A stretch of 38,874 bases of DNA from Gammaproteobacteria bacterium (lineage in GTDB: Bacteria > Pseudomonadota > Gammaproteobacteria > Chromatiales > Chromatiaceae): the NCBI GenBank assembly GCA_020445405.1, contig JAGRGQ010000037.1:1-38874 (forward strand), written 5' to 3'. Below, piece by piece: positions 18,928-27,504 of the stretch; the stretch's first letter is position 1, and each line of letters opens with the position of its first letter. The position numbers were made by a program, and so were the translations under genes. A model generated the notes under the pieces. It saw only the letters and a program-made list of their open reading frames with translations. It was not told the origin of the DNA and did not search any database.

Positions 18928-19290
18928 CTAGCCCAGAACTTTCTTTACCGTGTTAAGCAGCTGTTCCGGATTGAAAGGCTTGACAAGCCAACCGGTCGCA
19001 CCGGCTGCCTTGCCCTGCTGCTTCTTTTCGGAACCCGATTCCGTGGTCAGCATCAGGAGCGGCGTAAATCTGTATGCGGGCAGGGAGCGCAACTCCCTGA
19101 TAAGTGAAATTCCGTCCATATTTGGCATATTCACATCGGTGATGACGAGATTGACCCCCTTGCTTTTCGCAAATCTGAGGGCTTCCACGCCATCCGACGC
19201 CTCGATCACCTGATGCCCGGCACTTTTCAGCGTGAAAGCGACCATCTGGCGCATGGAAGCCGAGTCGTCAACTGCTAAAATGCTTGCCAT
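18928..19290 (-). CDS. cheY: CheY: single-domain chemotaxis response regulator
   Basis: A 120-residue receiver domain. Asp8-Asp9, phosphoacceptor Asp52 (VITDVNMPNMDG), Thr in MLTTESG and Lys in WLVKPFNPEQL are all present. It is the first gene of the operon, 36 bp before cheA, the position seen in che2/F7-type clusters. ATG start with AGGAG about 11 nt upstream. Whether it acts on the flagellar motor or only within this array cannot be told from the sequence. Confidence 0.97.
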   Translation of the reverse strand: MASILAVDDSASMRQMVAFTLKSAGHQVIEASDGVEALRFAKSKGVNLVITDVNMPNMDGISLIRELRSLPAYRFTPLLMLTTESGSEKKQQGKAAGATGWLVKPFNPEQLLNTVKKVLG

Positions 19291-19768
19291 GTATCTATTT
19301 CTCCTGAGCTGGCGGATGCAAAACTTTTATTCGCCTCAATTTCAACTGTTACCGCTGGATCCAAACGGTGCCGCGAATACCCTGCCAGACAACCCCGGAT
19401 CGTTCGTACAGCCATTTTCGGAGTGACTCCCTGGCAGCCACGTCCGTCACCCAACAGGTAGCGGCGTCAAGGGTTTGAACTTTAGCTTGCGCATCAGCGA
19501 TGGCGTCCGCAGAAAGCTCATTCGGCGCGGGTAATATCCAGATTTACATTGCGTATTTACGGACATGGAGAAACACTTTCCGGCCCCGTCACGAGGTTCC
19601 CCCCGCAACGCGGACAGCGCCTCTTGGCGCGCACCCCGCTCAGCTGTGAAAACGGCAATTGCGGAATTTTACGGGAAGCGAGCCACGATGCAGCCCTGTC
19701 ATCGATAATTGGTTACTATAGGCAGCTTCTCCGCAATGGCGATGGCAACAAAACTAAGGGTTGTTCAT
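19291..19768. other. Divergent intergenic region between cheY and the P-loop gene
   Basis: No convincing gene lies in this ~480-bp region. It must contain divergent promoters; only the sigma-28-like site for cheY (19458-19484) is clear. A second, poorer AT-rich match with wrong spacing lies nearer cheY. I see no convincing promoter for the plus-strand gene. Confidence 0.5.
19458..19484 (-). promoter_or_regulatory. Candidate sigma-28 (FliA) promoter of the chemotaxis operon
   Basis: On the minus strand TAAAGTTC (7 of 8 to the FliA -35 consensus TAAAGTTT) and GCCGCTAC (6 of 8 to GCCGATAA) are separated by exactly 11 nt. The -10 box is 167 nt before the cheY start, leaving a long leader. Confidence 0.55.
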
Positions 19769-20614
19769 GTGAAACTGAGTCTCGAAGAGTTCAAAGCCTG
19801 GAAAAACAAAAAGGTCACCCTGCTGGGCATGTCAGGGGTGGGGAAGACCCATCTGTCGAGTATGCTGCGCGATTACAACTGGTTCCACTACTCGGTCGAC
19901 TACCGGATCGGCACCCGATATCTGGATGAGCCGATCATGGATCTGATCAAGCAGCAGGCAATGCAGGTTCCTTTTCTCAGGGATCTGATGCGCAAGGACT
20001 GGATCTATATCCGCAACAATATCAAGGTGGACGATCTCGGTCCGGTATTGAGCTTTGTCGGCAAACTCGGAAATCCCGAATTGGCGGGTGTTCCGCTGGA
20101 GGAGTTTCGCCACCGCCAGGCGCTCTACCGTCAGGCCGAGATCAACGCGGTCCGTGATATCCCCCTCTTCGTGCGTAAAGCCCGTGAGATTTACGGCTAT
20201 CCACACTTCATTAACGACGTTGCCGGCAGCCTGTGCGATCTGGAGGAGAGCGGCTCGGTGGAGTTGCTGGCGCAGCATACGCTGATACTCTACATCAAGG
20301 CCGCAGACGCCCGGGAGGAGGAAGTGCTTATTCAACGCGCTCAAAAGTGGCCAAAACCGCTCTACTTCCGCCCTGCGTTCCTGGAAGATCAGATCAAAGC
20401 CTATTTGCAGGAGCACCGGCTTCAGTACGCGGCCCAAATGGATCCCGACGCATTTACCCGCTGGATCTTCCCACGGCTGTTTTATTCGCGGATACCGCGC
20501 TACGAAGCAATCGCCGGGCCACACGGATATACCGTGACTTCGACTCAGGTGAACCAGCTCAGGGACGAAGAGGACTTTCTGGAAATGGTGGAGACGGCCA
20601 TCGCTTCCGGATAG
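19769..20614 (+). CDS. P-loop nucleotide-binding protein of unknown function
   Basis: A 281-residue protein with a Walker A motif GMSGVGKT at residues 20-27. Its opening strand and loop resemble small-molecule kinases or AAA-type ATPases, but I recognise no specific family. Other visible segments are HYSVDYRIGTRYLDEPIMD soon after the P-loop and HTLILYIKAADAREEE, a possible central beta-strand followed by an acidic stretch. GTG at 19769 is chosen as start because AAGGG lies 8 nt upstream; ATGs at 19736 and 19742 are alternatives. It is followed by the MetA-family gene after 60 bp in the same direction, so the two may form an operon. It could be a kinase of an unidentified substrate. Confidence 0.75.
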   Translation: MKLSLEEFKAWKNKKVTLLGMSGVGKTHLSSMLRDYNWFHYSVDYRIGTRYLDEPIMDLIKQQAMQVPFLRDLMRKDWIYIRNNIKVDDLGPVLSFVGKLGNPELAGVPLEEFRHRQALYRQAEINAVRDIPLFVRKAREIYGYPHFINDVAGSLCDLEESGSVELLAQHTLILYIKAADAREEEVLIQRAQKWPKPLYFRPAFLEDQIKAYLQEHRLQYAAQMDPDAFTRWIFPRLFYSRIPRYEAIAGPHGYTVTSTQVNQLRDEEDFLEMVETAIASG

Positions 20615-20674
20615 TACGCCGTTTTCCCCTGGTCTCGAAGATAATAGAATCAACAGCATACGGAGAAACCCAGC

Positions 20675-21748
20675 ATGCCACTGGTATCCCACAACACCCT
20701 GCCCACTTTCGATCGCCTGCGCGCGGAAGGTCAGATGGTTCTCGAAACCGGACGAGCCATGCATCAGCATATCCGCGAGCTTCATATCGGGCTGTTGAAT
20801 ATGATGCCGGACGCGGCTCTGGAGCCCACGGAGCGCCAGTTTTTCCGACTGGTCGGAGAGAGCAATCCGATCGCTCAGTTTTATATGCACCCGTTTACCC
20901 TGAAGGAACAGCCGCGGGGAGCGCGCGCCGCCGGGCATATTGAAAAATACTACCAGTCATTCGAGCAGATCCAGCAGGAGGGATTGGATGCGCTGATAAT
21001 AACCGGGGCAACACCCACTCATGCCAATCTCTCCGATGAACCCTTCTGGAGTCCGCTGCGCAAGGTGGTGGAGTGGGCCGATGAGAACGTCACTTCGACG
21101 TTCTGCTCCTGTCTGGCAACCCATGCTGTGCTCGAACTGGTGCATGGCCAGAAACGCAGACCGCTCGGCTTCAAACGGTGGGGCGTCTTTCCCCACCACC
21201 TGGTGGACCCGCACCATCCGCTGGTGAATGATGTCAATACCCTTTTCGATGTCCCCCACTCCCGTTTTAATGATATCTCCAGGGAACAGTTCATCGACGC
21301 GGGCCTGCACATTCTGGTAGAGAGCGACGTGGCCGGCGTCCATCTGGCGGTGAGTCAGGACCGGATTCGGTGGGTCTACTGCCAGGGACACCCGGAATAC
21401 GATACCGTCAGCCTGCTGAAAGAGTACAAGCGGGAAGTCATCCAGTATTCAGTGGGAGCGAGACCGGATTATCCGCGCTTTCCGGACAATTTTTTTTCAC
21501 CGCTGGTAAAAGCCATTCTCAATGAATTCCGCCTGCTGCTGCAGAACGCCATCGAAAACGGTCTGGAACAGCCCCCCTTTCCGGACGAGCTGATTATCAA
21601 ACTTTTGAACAATACCTGGCATGACACAGCGGAAGGTATCCTGGCCAACTGGATAGGTGCGGTGTACCAGTTGACTCACCGGGAGCGCAACAAACCTTTT
21701 ATGGAAGGCATTGATCCAAGAGATCCTTTCGGTATTGGACTCGCATGA
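20675..21748 (+). CDS. metA: Homoserine O-succinyltransferase/acetyltransferase of the MetA (HTS) family
   Basis: This 357-residue enzyme would acylate homoserine in methionine biosynthesis. The MetA glutamine-amidotransferase-like fold is evident from HIGLLNMMPDAALEPTERQF, the nucleophile Cys146 in SCLATHAVLE, and His239/Glu241 in CQGHPEYD. The segment after the ITGA motif (TPTHANLSDEPFW) differs from the usual APxE...DYW of E. coli MetA, so the acyl donor is uncertain and this is a divergent branch. The C-terminal ~60 residues, which include a helix LINELL-like stretch and LTHRERNKPFMEGIDP, extend beyond E. coli MetA (309 residues). ATG with GGAG upstream. It follows the P-loop gene by 60 bp. 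Confidence 0.85.
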   Translation: MPLVSHNTLPTFDRLRAEGQMVLETGRAMHQHIRELHIGLLNMMPDAALEPTERQFFRLVGESNPIAQFYMHPFTLKEQPRGARAAGHIEKYYQSFEQIQQEGLDALIITGATPTHANLSDEPFWSPLRKVVEWADENVTSTFCSCLATHAVLELVHGQKRRPLGFKRWGVFPHHLVDPHHPLVNDVNTLFDVPHSRFNDISREQFIDAGLHILVESDVAGVHLAVSQDRIRWVYCQGHPEYDTVSLLKEYKREVIQYSVGARPDYPRFPDNFFSPLVKAILNEFRLLLQNAIENGLEQPPFPDELIIKLLNNTWHDTAEGILANWIGAVYQLTHRERNKPFMEGIDPRDPFGIGLA

Positions 21749-21781
21749 ACCCGGATGCCCGGATGTTCCGAAAGGAGCAAT

Positions 21782-21813
21782 CGCGGGATACGGTAACTAC
21801 CGCGGTGATTTTT
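21782..21813 (+). terminator. Weak candidate terminator after the metA-like gene
   Basis: CGCGG (21782-21786) pairs with CCGCG (21800-21804) across a 13-nt loop and is followed within 5 nt by TTTTT (21809-21813). The stem is short, so confidence is low. Confidence 0.25.
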
Positions 21814-21911
21814 GCCGCTGCTGGGGGTAATGTCTGAAAAACGAAAAAAAACGGGAGCGCCCCTTTCAATCCTCTACCCATAGGGGTGGTTAAAATATTA
21901 TAGTAGCAGCG

Positions 21912-24900
21912 ATGAAAGACCCCAAGCCGACAAAAAAAGAACTGGCCACTCAAACCAGGGAGCTGGAGGAGCAGGTTACCAGGCTTAAAAATCGCCTTAA
22001 CGGCCAAGTATTCAAAAAGACCAAGCACGGTTATCGCCTGGACCAACTCAGCGAAGGCGCGCACCAGTTGAGCGGTCGTATTGGCGAGCTGGAACAGCAG
22101 CTGGCCAGACTCAGTGAAGCGCAGGACGAGCTGGCGAAACAGTGGCAACAGCTGAAAAAGTCTACCGTTTCAGCCAAAGGTGAGCCTGAGGAAGGGGGGG
22201 GTAAGAAACGTCTCAAGGAGCAGCTGCGCAAATTAAAGTTTAAATTTACCGGCCTGAGCCTGATGCAGGAACAGATGAGCAGCACGCTGCGTGAACTGCA
22301 AAAGGCTGTTGGAGGGGTCGAAAACGTTCGGGACGATCTAAAGCTCGAAACCGGCGAACTGCAGGTTCAGGTTCGGAATCTGGAAGAGAGCAGCAGCCGA
22401 CTCTCGGTAGACCAGTCCTCTCAGGAAGCGAGAACCCGGGAGCTGGAGGGGCTGCTGGCGGAACTCACTCTGAAACAACAGCAAGATCGTCCCGCTGCTG
22501 CAGATGCAGCATTGGCCGAAAATTTGCGCCAGCAGCTGGATGCAGCAACCGCTCCGCTTAAAGAGCAGTTGCAACAGTTAAGCCAGTCCACCTCGGATGA
22601 AGGCCGCAGACACGAAGAGGTTGATCGCCAGCTGCAAGCACTGGGCAATAGAATCGGCGGTCTGGGTGAACTGCAAAACGCATTCGAACGGGCTGGAAAT
22701 GTCCGTGACGATCTGAAGCTCGAAACCGGCGAACTGCGGGCTCAGGTTCGAAATCTGGAAGAGAGCAGCAGCCGCCTCGCCGTAAACCAGTCCACCCAGG
22801 AAGCGAGAACCCGGGAGCTGGAGGGGCTGCTCGCGGAACTCACTCTGAAACAGCAGAATCTCGCTGCCGCGGACGCCACATTGGCCGAAAGTCTGCGCCA
22901 GCAGCTGGACGCTGCGATCGCACCGCTGCGAGAACAGCTGCAACAGTTGAGCCAGTCTGCATCGGACGAGGGCGGCAGGCTCAAAGAGGTTGATCGCCGG
23001 CTGCAGGACTTGGGCAACAGAATCGGCGATCTGGGCGGGCGCTTCCATCACCTCAGTGAGGATGTCGCCAATCAGCGCGAACAGCGGGAGCATCTGGAGC
23101 GGGAACTGGATCCCCGGCTGCAGCAGCTCGAAGCACGAAATACCGATATCGATGACCTGGAGTCGCAGCTCGGCGCCGCTCTGAAAAAAGAGACCGATGC
23201 ACTTTGGCGGGCACTGGAAGAGAAAGACCGGGATGTGGAGACGCTCCAGGAGCAGCTGGCGGCTTTATCCGACAGCGAGCAGAGTCCGGAAATCGACCAG
23301 AAGCTCAGCGGCGTCGCGGCTGAAGTCAGCCGCCTTAGCGAGGCGGAGGATTTCCTCCAGGAGAGTTTCCGTGGCCTTGGCGGGCTGGAGCTCAATCTCA
23401 CCAGCCGGCTGGACGACCTGCAACGCCAGTTGCAGACGCATATCGAACGCAGCCGGGAGTACGAGGAGGCTATTCAGCGCCTCTCGGCAGAGCTCGGTGA
23501 TATCAGTAGCAATCTGCAGCAGCTCGAGCAGGCCGACTTGCGGCAGCAGCAGAGAGTCGAAGCGCTGGATCAAAAGCAGGCGCTGCTGACGCAACAGATA
23601 GAGAACGCTGACAGCCGCCATGCGGAAGTGGATGGACAACTCGACCGAATCGAAGAGTCATTCACCGCTGAGCGGGAGCGGCTCTCCCAGCTCGAAGAGA
23701 ACCTCTCCCGGGCCGGGGTTGAAACTGAAACCCAGACAGCCGAGCTGGAACAGGGCAGGCTGCTGCAGCAGGAACTCCAGTCACGTCTGGACGATCTCAA
23801 CGAGGATTTTGCCAGTCATAGCGAACAGAACGCCTCCCTGAAAGCGCGGTTGGACGCGCAGGAGTTACAGCATCAGGCACTCGCGGACAAAGTCGGTGCA
23901 CAGACAGCAGAACAGCAGGCTCTGAAGGAAAAGGTCGAGGCGCAGGCAATGCTGCAGCAGGTGCTCTCTGATAAGGTCGACGAACACTCAGAACAACAAT
24001 CAGCGCTGATAAAAGAGCGTGAATCGGTTAGAGAGACGCTCTCGGCACTGGAGCAGCGCGGTCAGCAAAACGCGACTCAATCGACCGGAGTCGAACGGGA
24101 ACTGCGCGCCTTCCGCCAGCAATTTGAAGCTGAAAAAGGCAGCTCGGAGAAACAGGTCCAGTCCGTCCAGGCAGTGGCAACCAGTTTCGATACACTCGAT
24201 GCCAAGGTGGAAGCGCAGCAGCCGCGCATGGAGGCCATCGAGTCTGTGGGGAAGAGCAACCGTATCGGGCTCTTTGTATTGTTTTTTCTCGGCCTGCTCG
24301 GCGCTCTGGCACTCTGGTGGTCCAATATGGGTCGCGTCGCGGAGATTGAACAGCGGATTACGCAAGAACTGACATCTCCGGACCAGCGCTATATCACCCG
24401 GGAATATCTCGCCGACAAGCTGCAGGCTCTGGAATCCGTTCTGACAGGCAATAGCGAAAGGATTGAAAAGGTTGCAGCGGCGCTTCCGTCACAAAACCTG
24501 GTGGAGCACCAAACCGAACTGGAACAACATCTGGCTCGTCTGGAAGCAAAACTGAATCCCGGCACCACTGGTACAGCGGATAGTGGGGCCTCCAACGACG
24601 CCCCGGATAAACCCCTGCCGCCGGAAGTGCAACGCATCCAGCTCGAGTTGGAGCGAATCAACACCGCACTTGCTCAGCTCAGCAAGCAATCTGCAGCCGG
24701 GACCGGGGATGCGGGACTGTCTGTATTGGAGGACCGCCTCAGCAAAACAGCGGAGCAACTCGGCACACGTCTCAGTCAGCTGGAAGCGGAGCGCCTGGAC
24801 GCTGGATCAAGCCGGATAGCGGCCATCGAACGCGCAGCGAAAGAGACCAGCGAACAATTGGGTGCACGCATCGACCAGCTGAACAGCCAGCAGGAGAGCA

Positions 24901-25370
24901 TTGCGCGCATAGAGAGGAACCTGAGTGATACCGGCAAGGCGCTTGGAGCGCGGCTCGACAAACTGGAAACGGACAGCGCCGATACGGGAGAGATGCTAAG
25001 ACAACTGCAAAACCAGCTGCTGGCGTCCGGCGTTTCCAGAAAAACCTCCGTTCAGGCGGCCACCGCTTCGGAGAAGAGCGACCCCGCCATCTGGCAGGCA
25101 GCAGCAGACACAGGCCGATACGCTATCCAACTGGCCGGTTCGCGCAACAAGTCTGCTCTGATTGCCTTTACTTCAGGCTACTCTCTCCCGGCAGATACAG
25201 CTTATTTCCGCACTGTGTACGCAGGGCGTGACTGGTACATTCTGCTGTTGGGTCCGTATTCCAGTTTCAGCAACGCATCCAACGTTCTGGAGAATCTCCC
25301 CTCCGCACTGAACCGTTATGACCCGTGGATTCGAAAGATCCCCGCGGACGCCGAACTCATCGCCAGATAG
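21912..25370 (+). CDS. Giant coiled-coil membrane protein with C-terminal SPOR domain
   Basis: A 1152-residue protein. Residues ~1-780 are almost entirely predicted coiled coil (Leu/Gln/Glu-rich heptads such as LEEQVTRLKNRLNG), including two copies of a ~125-residue unit (residues ~138-262 and ~263-376). One membrane span (IGLFVLFFLGLLGALALWW, ~785-803) follows. Then come ~260 residues of further coiled coil and linker, and a SPOR-type domain (~1068-1145: RYAIQLAGSRNKSAL, YFRTVYAGRDWYILLLGPYSS). SPOR domains bind septal peptidoglycan lacking stem peptides, so the expected topology is a long cytoplasmic rod with a periplasmic septal anchor. The plan recalls DamX, but the cytoplasmic part is far longer. 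A role in division or envelope organisation is inference. Confidence 0.88.
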   Translation: MKDPKPTKKELATQTRELEEQVTRLKNRLNGQVFKKTKHGYRLDQLSEGAHQLSGRIGELEQQLARLSEAQDELAKQWQQLKKSTVSAKGEPEEGGGKKRLKEQLRKLKFKFTGLSLMQEQMSSTLRELQKAVGGVENVRDDLKLETGELQVQVRNLEESSSRLSVDQSSQEARTRELEGLLAELTLKQQQDRPAAADAALAENLRQQLDAATAPLKEQLQQLSQSTSDEGRRHEEVDRQLQALGNRIGGLGELQNAFERAGNVRDDLKLETGELRAQVRNLEESSSRLAVNQSTQEARTRELEGLLAELTLKQQNLAAADATLAESLRQQLDAAIAPLREQLQQLSQSASDEGGRLKEVDRRLQDLGNRIGDLGGRFHHLSEDVANQREQREHLERELDPRLQQLEARNTDIDDLESQLGAALKKETDALWRALEEKDRDVETLQEQLAALSDSEQSPEIDQKLSGVAAEVSRLSEAEDFLQESFRGLGGLELNLTSRLDDLQRQLQTHIERSREYEEAIQRLSAELGDISSNLQQLEQADLRQQQRVEALDQKQALLTQQIENADSRHAEVDGQLDRIEESFTAERERLSQLEENLSRAGVETETQTAELEQGRLLQQELQSRLDDLNEDFASHSEQNASLKARLDAQELQHQALADKVGAQTAEQQALKEKVEAQAMLQQVLSDKVDEHSEQQSALIKERESVRETLSALEQRGQQNATQSTGVERELRAFRQQFEAEKGSSEKQVQSVQAVATSFDTLDAKVEAQQPRMEAIESVGKSNRIGLFVLFFLGLLGALALWWSNMGRVAEIEQRITQELTSPDQRYITREYLADKLQALESVLTGNSERIEKVAAALPSQNLVEHQTELEQHLARLEAKLNPGTTGTADSGASNDAPDKPLPPEVQRIQLELERINTALAQLSKQSAAGTGDAGLSVLEDRLSKTAEQLGTRLSQLEAERLDAGSSRIAAIERAAKETSEQLGARIDQLNSQQESIARIERNLSDTGKALGARLDKLETDSADTGEMLRQLQNQLLASGVSRKTSVQAATASEKSDPAIWQAAADTGRYAIQLAGSRNKSALIAFTSGYSLPADTAYFRTVYAGRDWYILLLGPYSSFSNASNVLENLPSALNRYDPWIRKIPADAELIAR
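22323..23040 (+). repeat. Tandem internal duplication (~375 bp unit) in the coiled-coil gene
   Basis: Two copies start at 22323 and 22698, each opening with codons for NVRDDLKLETGEL and ending near LGNRIG(G/D)LG. Long stretches are nearly identical at DNA level, e.g. around the GCGAGAACCCGGGAGCTGGA segment. The second copy lacks about two codons, near 22855. The closeness suggests a recent in-frame duplication. Confidence 0.85.
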
Positions 25371-25384
25371 GCGCACCGCACGGA

Positions 25385-25422
25385 TTTAAGCTCTCCCGTT
25401 GCAGGTCGCGGGTGAGCTTAAA
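25385..25422. terminator. Hairpin between convergent genes (candidate bidirectional terminator)
   Basis: TTTAAGCTCTCCCG (25385-25398) and CGGGTGAGCTTAAA (25409-25422) form a 14-bp stem with one mismatch and a 10-nt loop, centred between the stops of the SPOR-protein gene and guaC. There is no long U-run outside the stem, but the AT-rich stem base is compatible with termination in both directions. Confidence 0.5.
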
Positions 25423-25424
25423 AT

Positions 25425-26444
25425 CTACAACGCTTTGTGCGGCAGGCTTTCAACGCGTCCCGCCGGCGTCACCAGGACATAGTCCAGCTTGCGCTGCAGT
25501 TGCCTGATATCGCTTGCACCGCCATAGGTAAGCCCGCTGCGCAAACCGCCTACAATATCAGCGATGATTTTCTCCTCATCCTCTCGATACGGCACCTCGG
25601 TGGATACACCCTCCGCCGTTTTCCATTCGGTCATACCGCCGTGGTAGTCGTCCTGGACTTCGCTGCTCGCCATTCCCCGGTAGACTTTGTAGCTGATCTG
25701 TTCTCCCGACGCACCGGTACGCCTGAAAACCTCCCCCGGCGTGGGCCGGGTGCCGGCCAGCATGCTGCCCAACATGACAAAATCGGCACCGAAAGCCAGC
25801 GCCTTGACAATATCTCCCGGCGTGCGAATTCCACCGTCGGCAACGATCGATCTGTCGACTTTGGCGCACTCGCGAATGGCGGTGAGGCTGGGAATTCCAA
25901 AACCGGTCTTGACGCGTGTGGTGCAGACCGAACCACCGCCGATTCCCACTTTGATGATATCGGCCGTGCACGACGCGAGATAGTCGGCACCGGCGTAAGT
26001 CGCGACGTTGCCCGCCATGATGCAGACCTCCCGTCCCAGAATTGAACGTACGCTTTTCAGTGTCCGTCCGACGTATTTGGCATGCGCGTGAGCCACGTCG
26101 ATGCAGTAATATTCTGCACCCGCATCCCGCAGCGCCTCGGTCCTTTCAAGATCCCTGTCAGAGCACCCGATGGAGACGAAGACCGGATGTCTGCACGCTT
26201 TCAGCATGGCAACATTCTCATTGATGGGCATAAACCGATGCAACACGCCAATAGCGTCGTTGTCTCCCATGAAATCGGCCATGGCAACGCCGGTGATAGT
26301 ATCCATATTCGAACTCATCAACGGCAGACCCAGCGACAGCTTACCGGTCCTGTCGCGCATCGATATATCGACCACCCGCCTGGACTCCCAATGATTGTAC
26401 GCCGGCACCAGCAGAATATCGTCAAAAGTAAAAGCCTGATTCAT
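25425..26444 (-). CDS. guaC: GMP reductase (IMPDH/GMPR family)
   Basis: GMP reductase converts GMP to IMP with NADPH in purine salvage. The 339-residue protein is a single TIM barrel without the CBS pair of typical IMP dehydrogenase. It starts FTFDDILLVPAYNHWESR, has the catalytic loop GGGSVCTTRVKTG with Cys174 and Thr176, and the phosphate-binding DGGIRTPGDIVKAL and MLGSMLAGTRPTPGE. ATG at 26442-26444 gives the normal family start; an upstream extension to 26471 is unlikely. A CBS-less IMP dehydrogenase is the alternative, less likely given length and loop sequence. It has its own promoter at 26488-26516. Confidence 0.9.
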   Translation of the reverse strand: MNQAFTFDDILLVPAYNHWESRRVVDISMRDRTGKLSLGLPLMSSNMDTITGVAMADFMGDNDAIGVLHRFMPINENVAMLKACRHPVFVSIGCSDRDLERTEALRDAGAEYYCIDVAHAHAKYVGRTLKSVRSILGREVCIMAGNVATYAGADYLASCTADIIKVGIGGGSVCTTRVKTGFGIPSLTAIRECAKVDRSIVADGGIRTPGDIVKALAFGADFVMLGSMLAGTRPTPGEVFRRTGASGEQISYKVYRGMASSEVQDDYHGGMTEWKTAEGVSTEVPYREDEEKIIADIVGGLRSGLTYGGASDIRQLQRKLDYVLVTPAGRVESLPHKAL

Positions 26445-26487
26445 AATCACCCCCGTGGGTTGAAGTACCAATTCACTTCATGGCTAC

Positions 26488-26516
26488 AATAGAAACGAGT
26501 AATCCGCCTGGGTCAA
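26488..26516 (-). promoter_or_regulatory. Sigma-70-type promoter for guaC
   Basis: On the minus strand TTGACC (-35) and TCTATT (-10) are separated by 17 nt, 43 nt before the guaC start codon. The -35 matches 5 of 6 and the -10 4 of 6 consensus positions. Confidence 0.5.
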
Positions 26517-26607
26517 TACCACGACCGGGCGCGTGGCTTGTCTTTTACCACTCCCCTGATGATAATCGTGCGATGACTGCATGGTACATCGCCCAGACGC
26601 CATTCCG

Positions 26608-27243
26608 ATGAACTATCTGGCCCATCTTTTTCTTGGGGGTGAAGAGCCATTGGAAAAACTGGGCGGCCTGATAGCGGATTTCACCCGCGGACGGCTGGAG
26701 ACCCTGGCAAAACGGTATCCGGAAAAAGTGATACGCGGTATCGCCGTTCACCGCAGGCTCGACCATTTCACCGACCTGCACGACCACGTAATGCAAAGCA
26801 AGGCTCGCTTCTCACCGTTGCGCAGACGCTATGCAGGCATTATCGTCGACGTGCTGCACGATCACTACCTGAGCCGTCACTGGGAAAGGTACAGCAATGT
26901 TTCCAGGGACGCCTTTATCGAAGATGCTTACCGGTTGCTGCGGGATTACCGGCGTTACCTGCCGGAGCGTATGCGCCGGGTGGCACCCGTTATGATTGAG
27001 CAGGACTGGCTCGGCAGTTACCAGCATATTGAAGAGATAGGCAGAGTCTACGAACGCATGTCGCGACGATTGCGCCGTCCCAATACGCTGGCCGGCGCCA
27101 TAGAGGAGGTTCAGACTCACTACTCCGAACTGGAGAGCGACTTCAAAAACTTTTTTCCCGATATGCTCACACATGCAAATCACGTCAATAAGCTGCCCGC
27201 TATTGACGGAGTGCGATACAGCGCGGAGAGCAGTGAAGCTTGA
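26608..27243 (+). CDS. acpH: Acyl carrier protein phosphodiesterase family protein (AcpH-like)
   Basis: AcpH removes the 4'-phosphopantetheine group from acyl carrier protein. The 211-residue protein starts MNYLAHLFLGG and shows GGLIADFTRG, AVHRRLDHFTDLHDHVMQSKARF and VDVLHDHYLSRHW, the His/Asp-rich HD-like pattern of the family. The ATG at 26608 is chosen because the family begins at this MNYLAHL motif; an in-frame ATG at 26581 is possible, and neither has a clear Shine-Dalgarno. The gene is divergent from guaC with a 163-bp shared upstream region. Length and motif order are normal for AcpH. Confidence 0.88.
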   Translation: MNYLAHLFLGGEEPLEKLGGLIADFTRGRLETLAKRYPEKVIRGIAVHRRLDHFTDLHDHVMQSKARFSPLRRRYAGIIVDVLHDHYLSRHWERYSNVSRDAFIEDAYRLLRDYRRYLPERMRRVAPVMIEQDWLGSYQHIEEIGRVYERMSRRLRRPNTLAGAIEEVQTHYSELESDFKNFFPDMLTHANHVNKLPAIDGVRYSAESSEA

Positions 27244-27378
27244 TCCTGAAATAGCCCGTTATTCCGTCAACCTGTCCGCCCGGCGCGAGCTTGCCATCCT
27301 CCCCTTTTTACCTGAGTCAGCGGTGCCAGCCAGTAGAGGAAATCGCAGACGGCCATCCGGGGCAGGGTAACCGATTAT

Positions 27379-27504
27379 ATGATCAAACCGGTCAACCCAA
27401 GAGTCCTGGCTAAAAAACCGCTTCCCCGGGTTGAAAGATCCCTGCAGGATCCGGTAACGGTACTGGGTTACAACCTGAAGCGGTGGGAAAGGCGTTTATG
27501 TTGA
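27379..27504 (+). CDS. Possible 41-residue small protein overlapping the next small ORF
   Basis: The frame reads MIKPVNPRVLAKKPLPRVER... to a TGA at 27502-27504. It is basic and Pro-containing, with no membrane segment. Its end overlaps the ATG of the small membrane ORF at 27498 by 7 nt, a layout compatible with translational coupling. Only a distant AGGG precedes the ATG. No family is recognised and coding status is uncertain. Confidence 0.3.
   Translation: MIKPVNPRVLAKKPLPRVERSLQDPVTVLGYNLKRWERRLC

Noticed and set aside
4707-19290. CheZ or CheC phosphatase gene in the cluster
   Set aside because: No encoded protein shows the CheZ or CheC/FliY motifs; the small extra genes are STAS proteins.
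19306-19345. Second sigma-28-like site close to cheY (GCGAATAA with upstream TAAC)
   Set aside because: Spacing is two nucleotides short and the -35 match is poor compared with the site at 19458-19484.
20615-20674. Possible SAM or methionine-responsive riboswitch before the metA-like gene
   Set aside because: The gap is only 60 bp and shows no riboswitch-like stem pattern.
19832-20938. Long open frame (368 codons) on the minus strand across the P-loop gene and the start of the metA-like gene
   Set aside because: It is antisense to two genes with clear motifs (Walker A; MetA catalytic residues), shows no domain of its own and has no good start signal.
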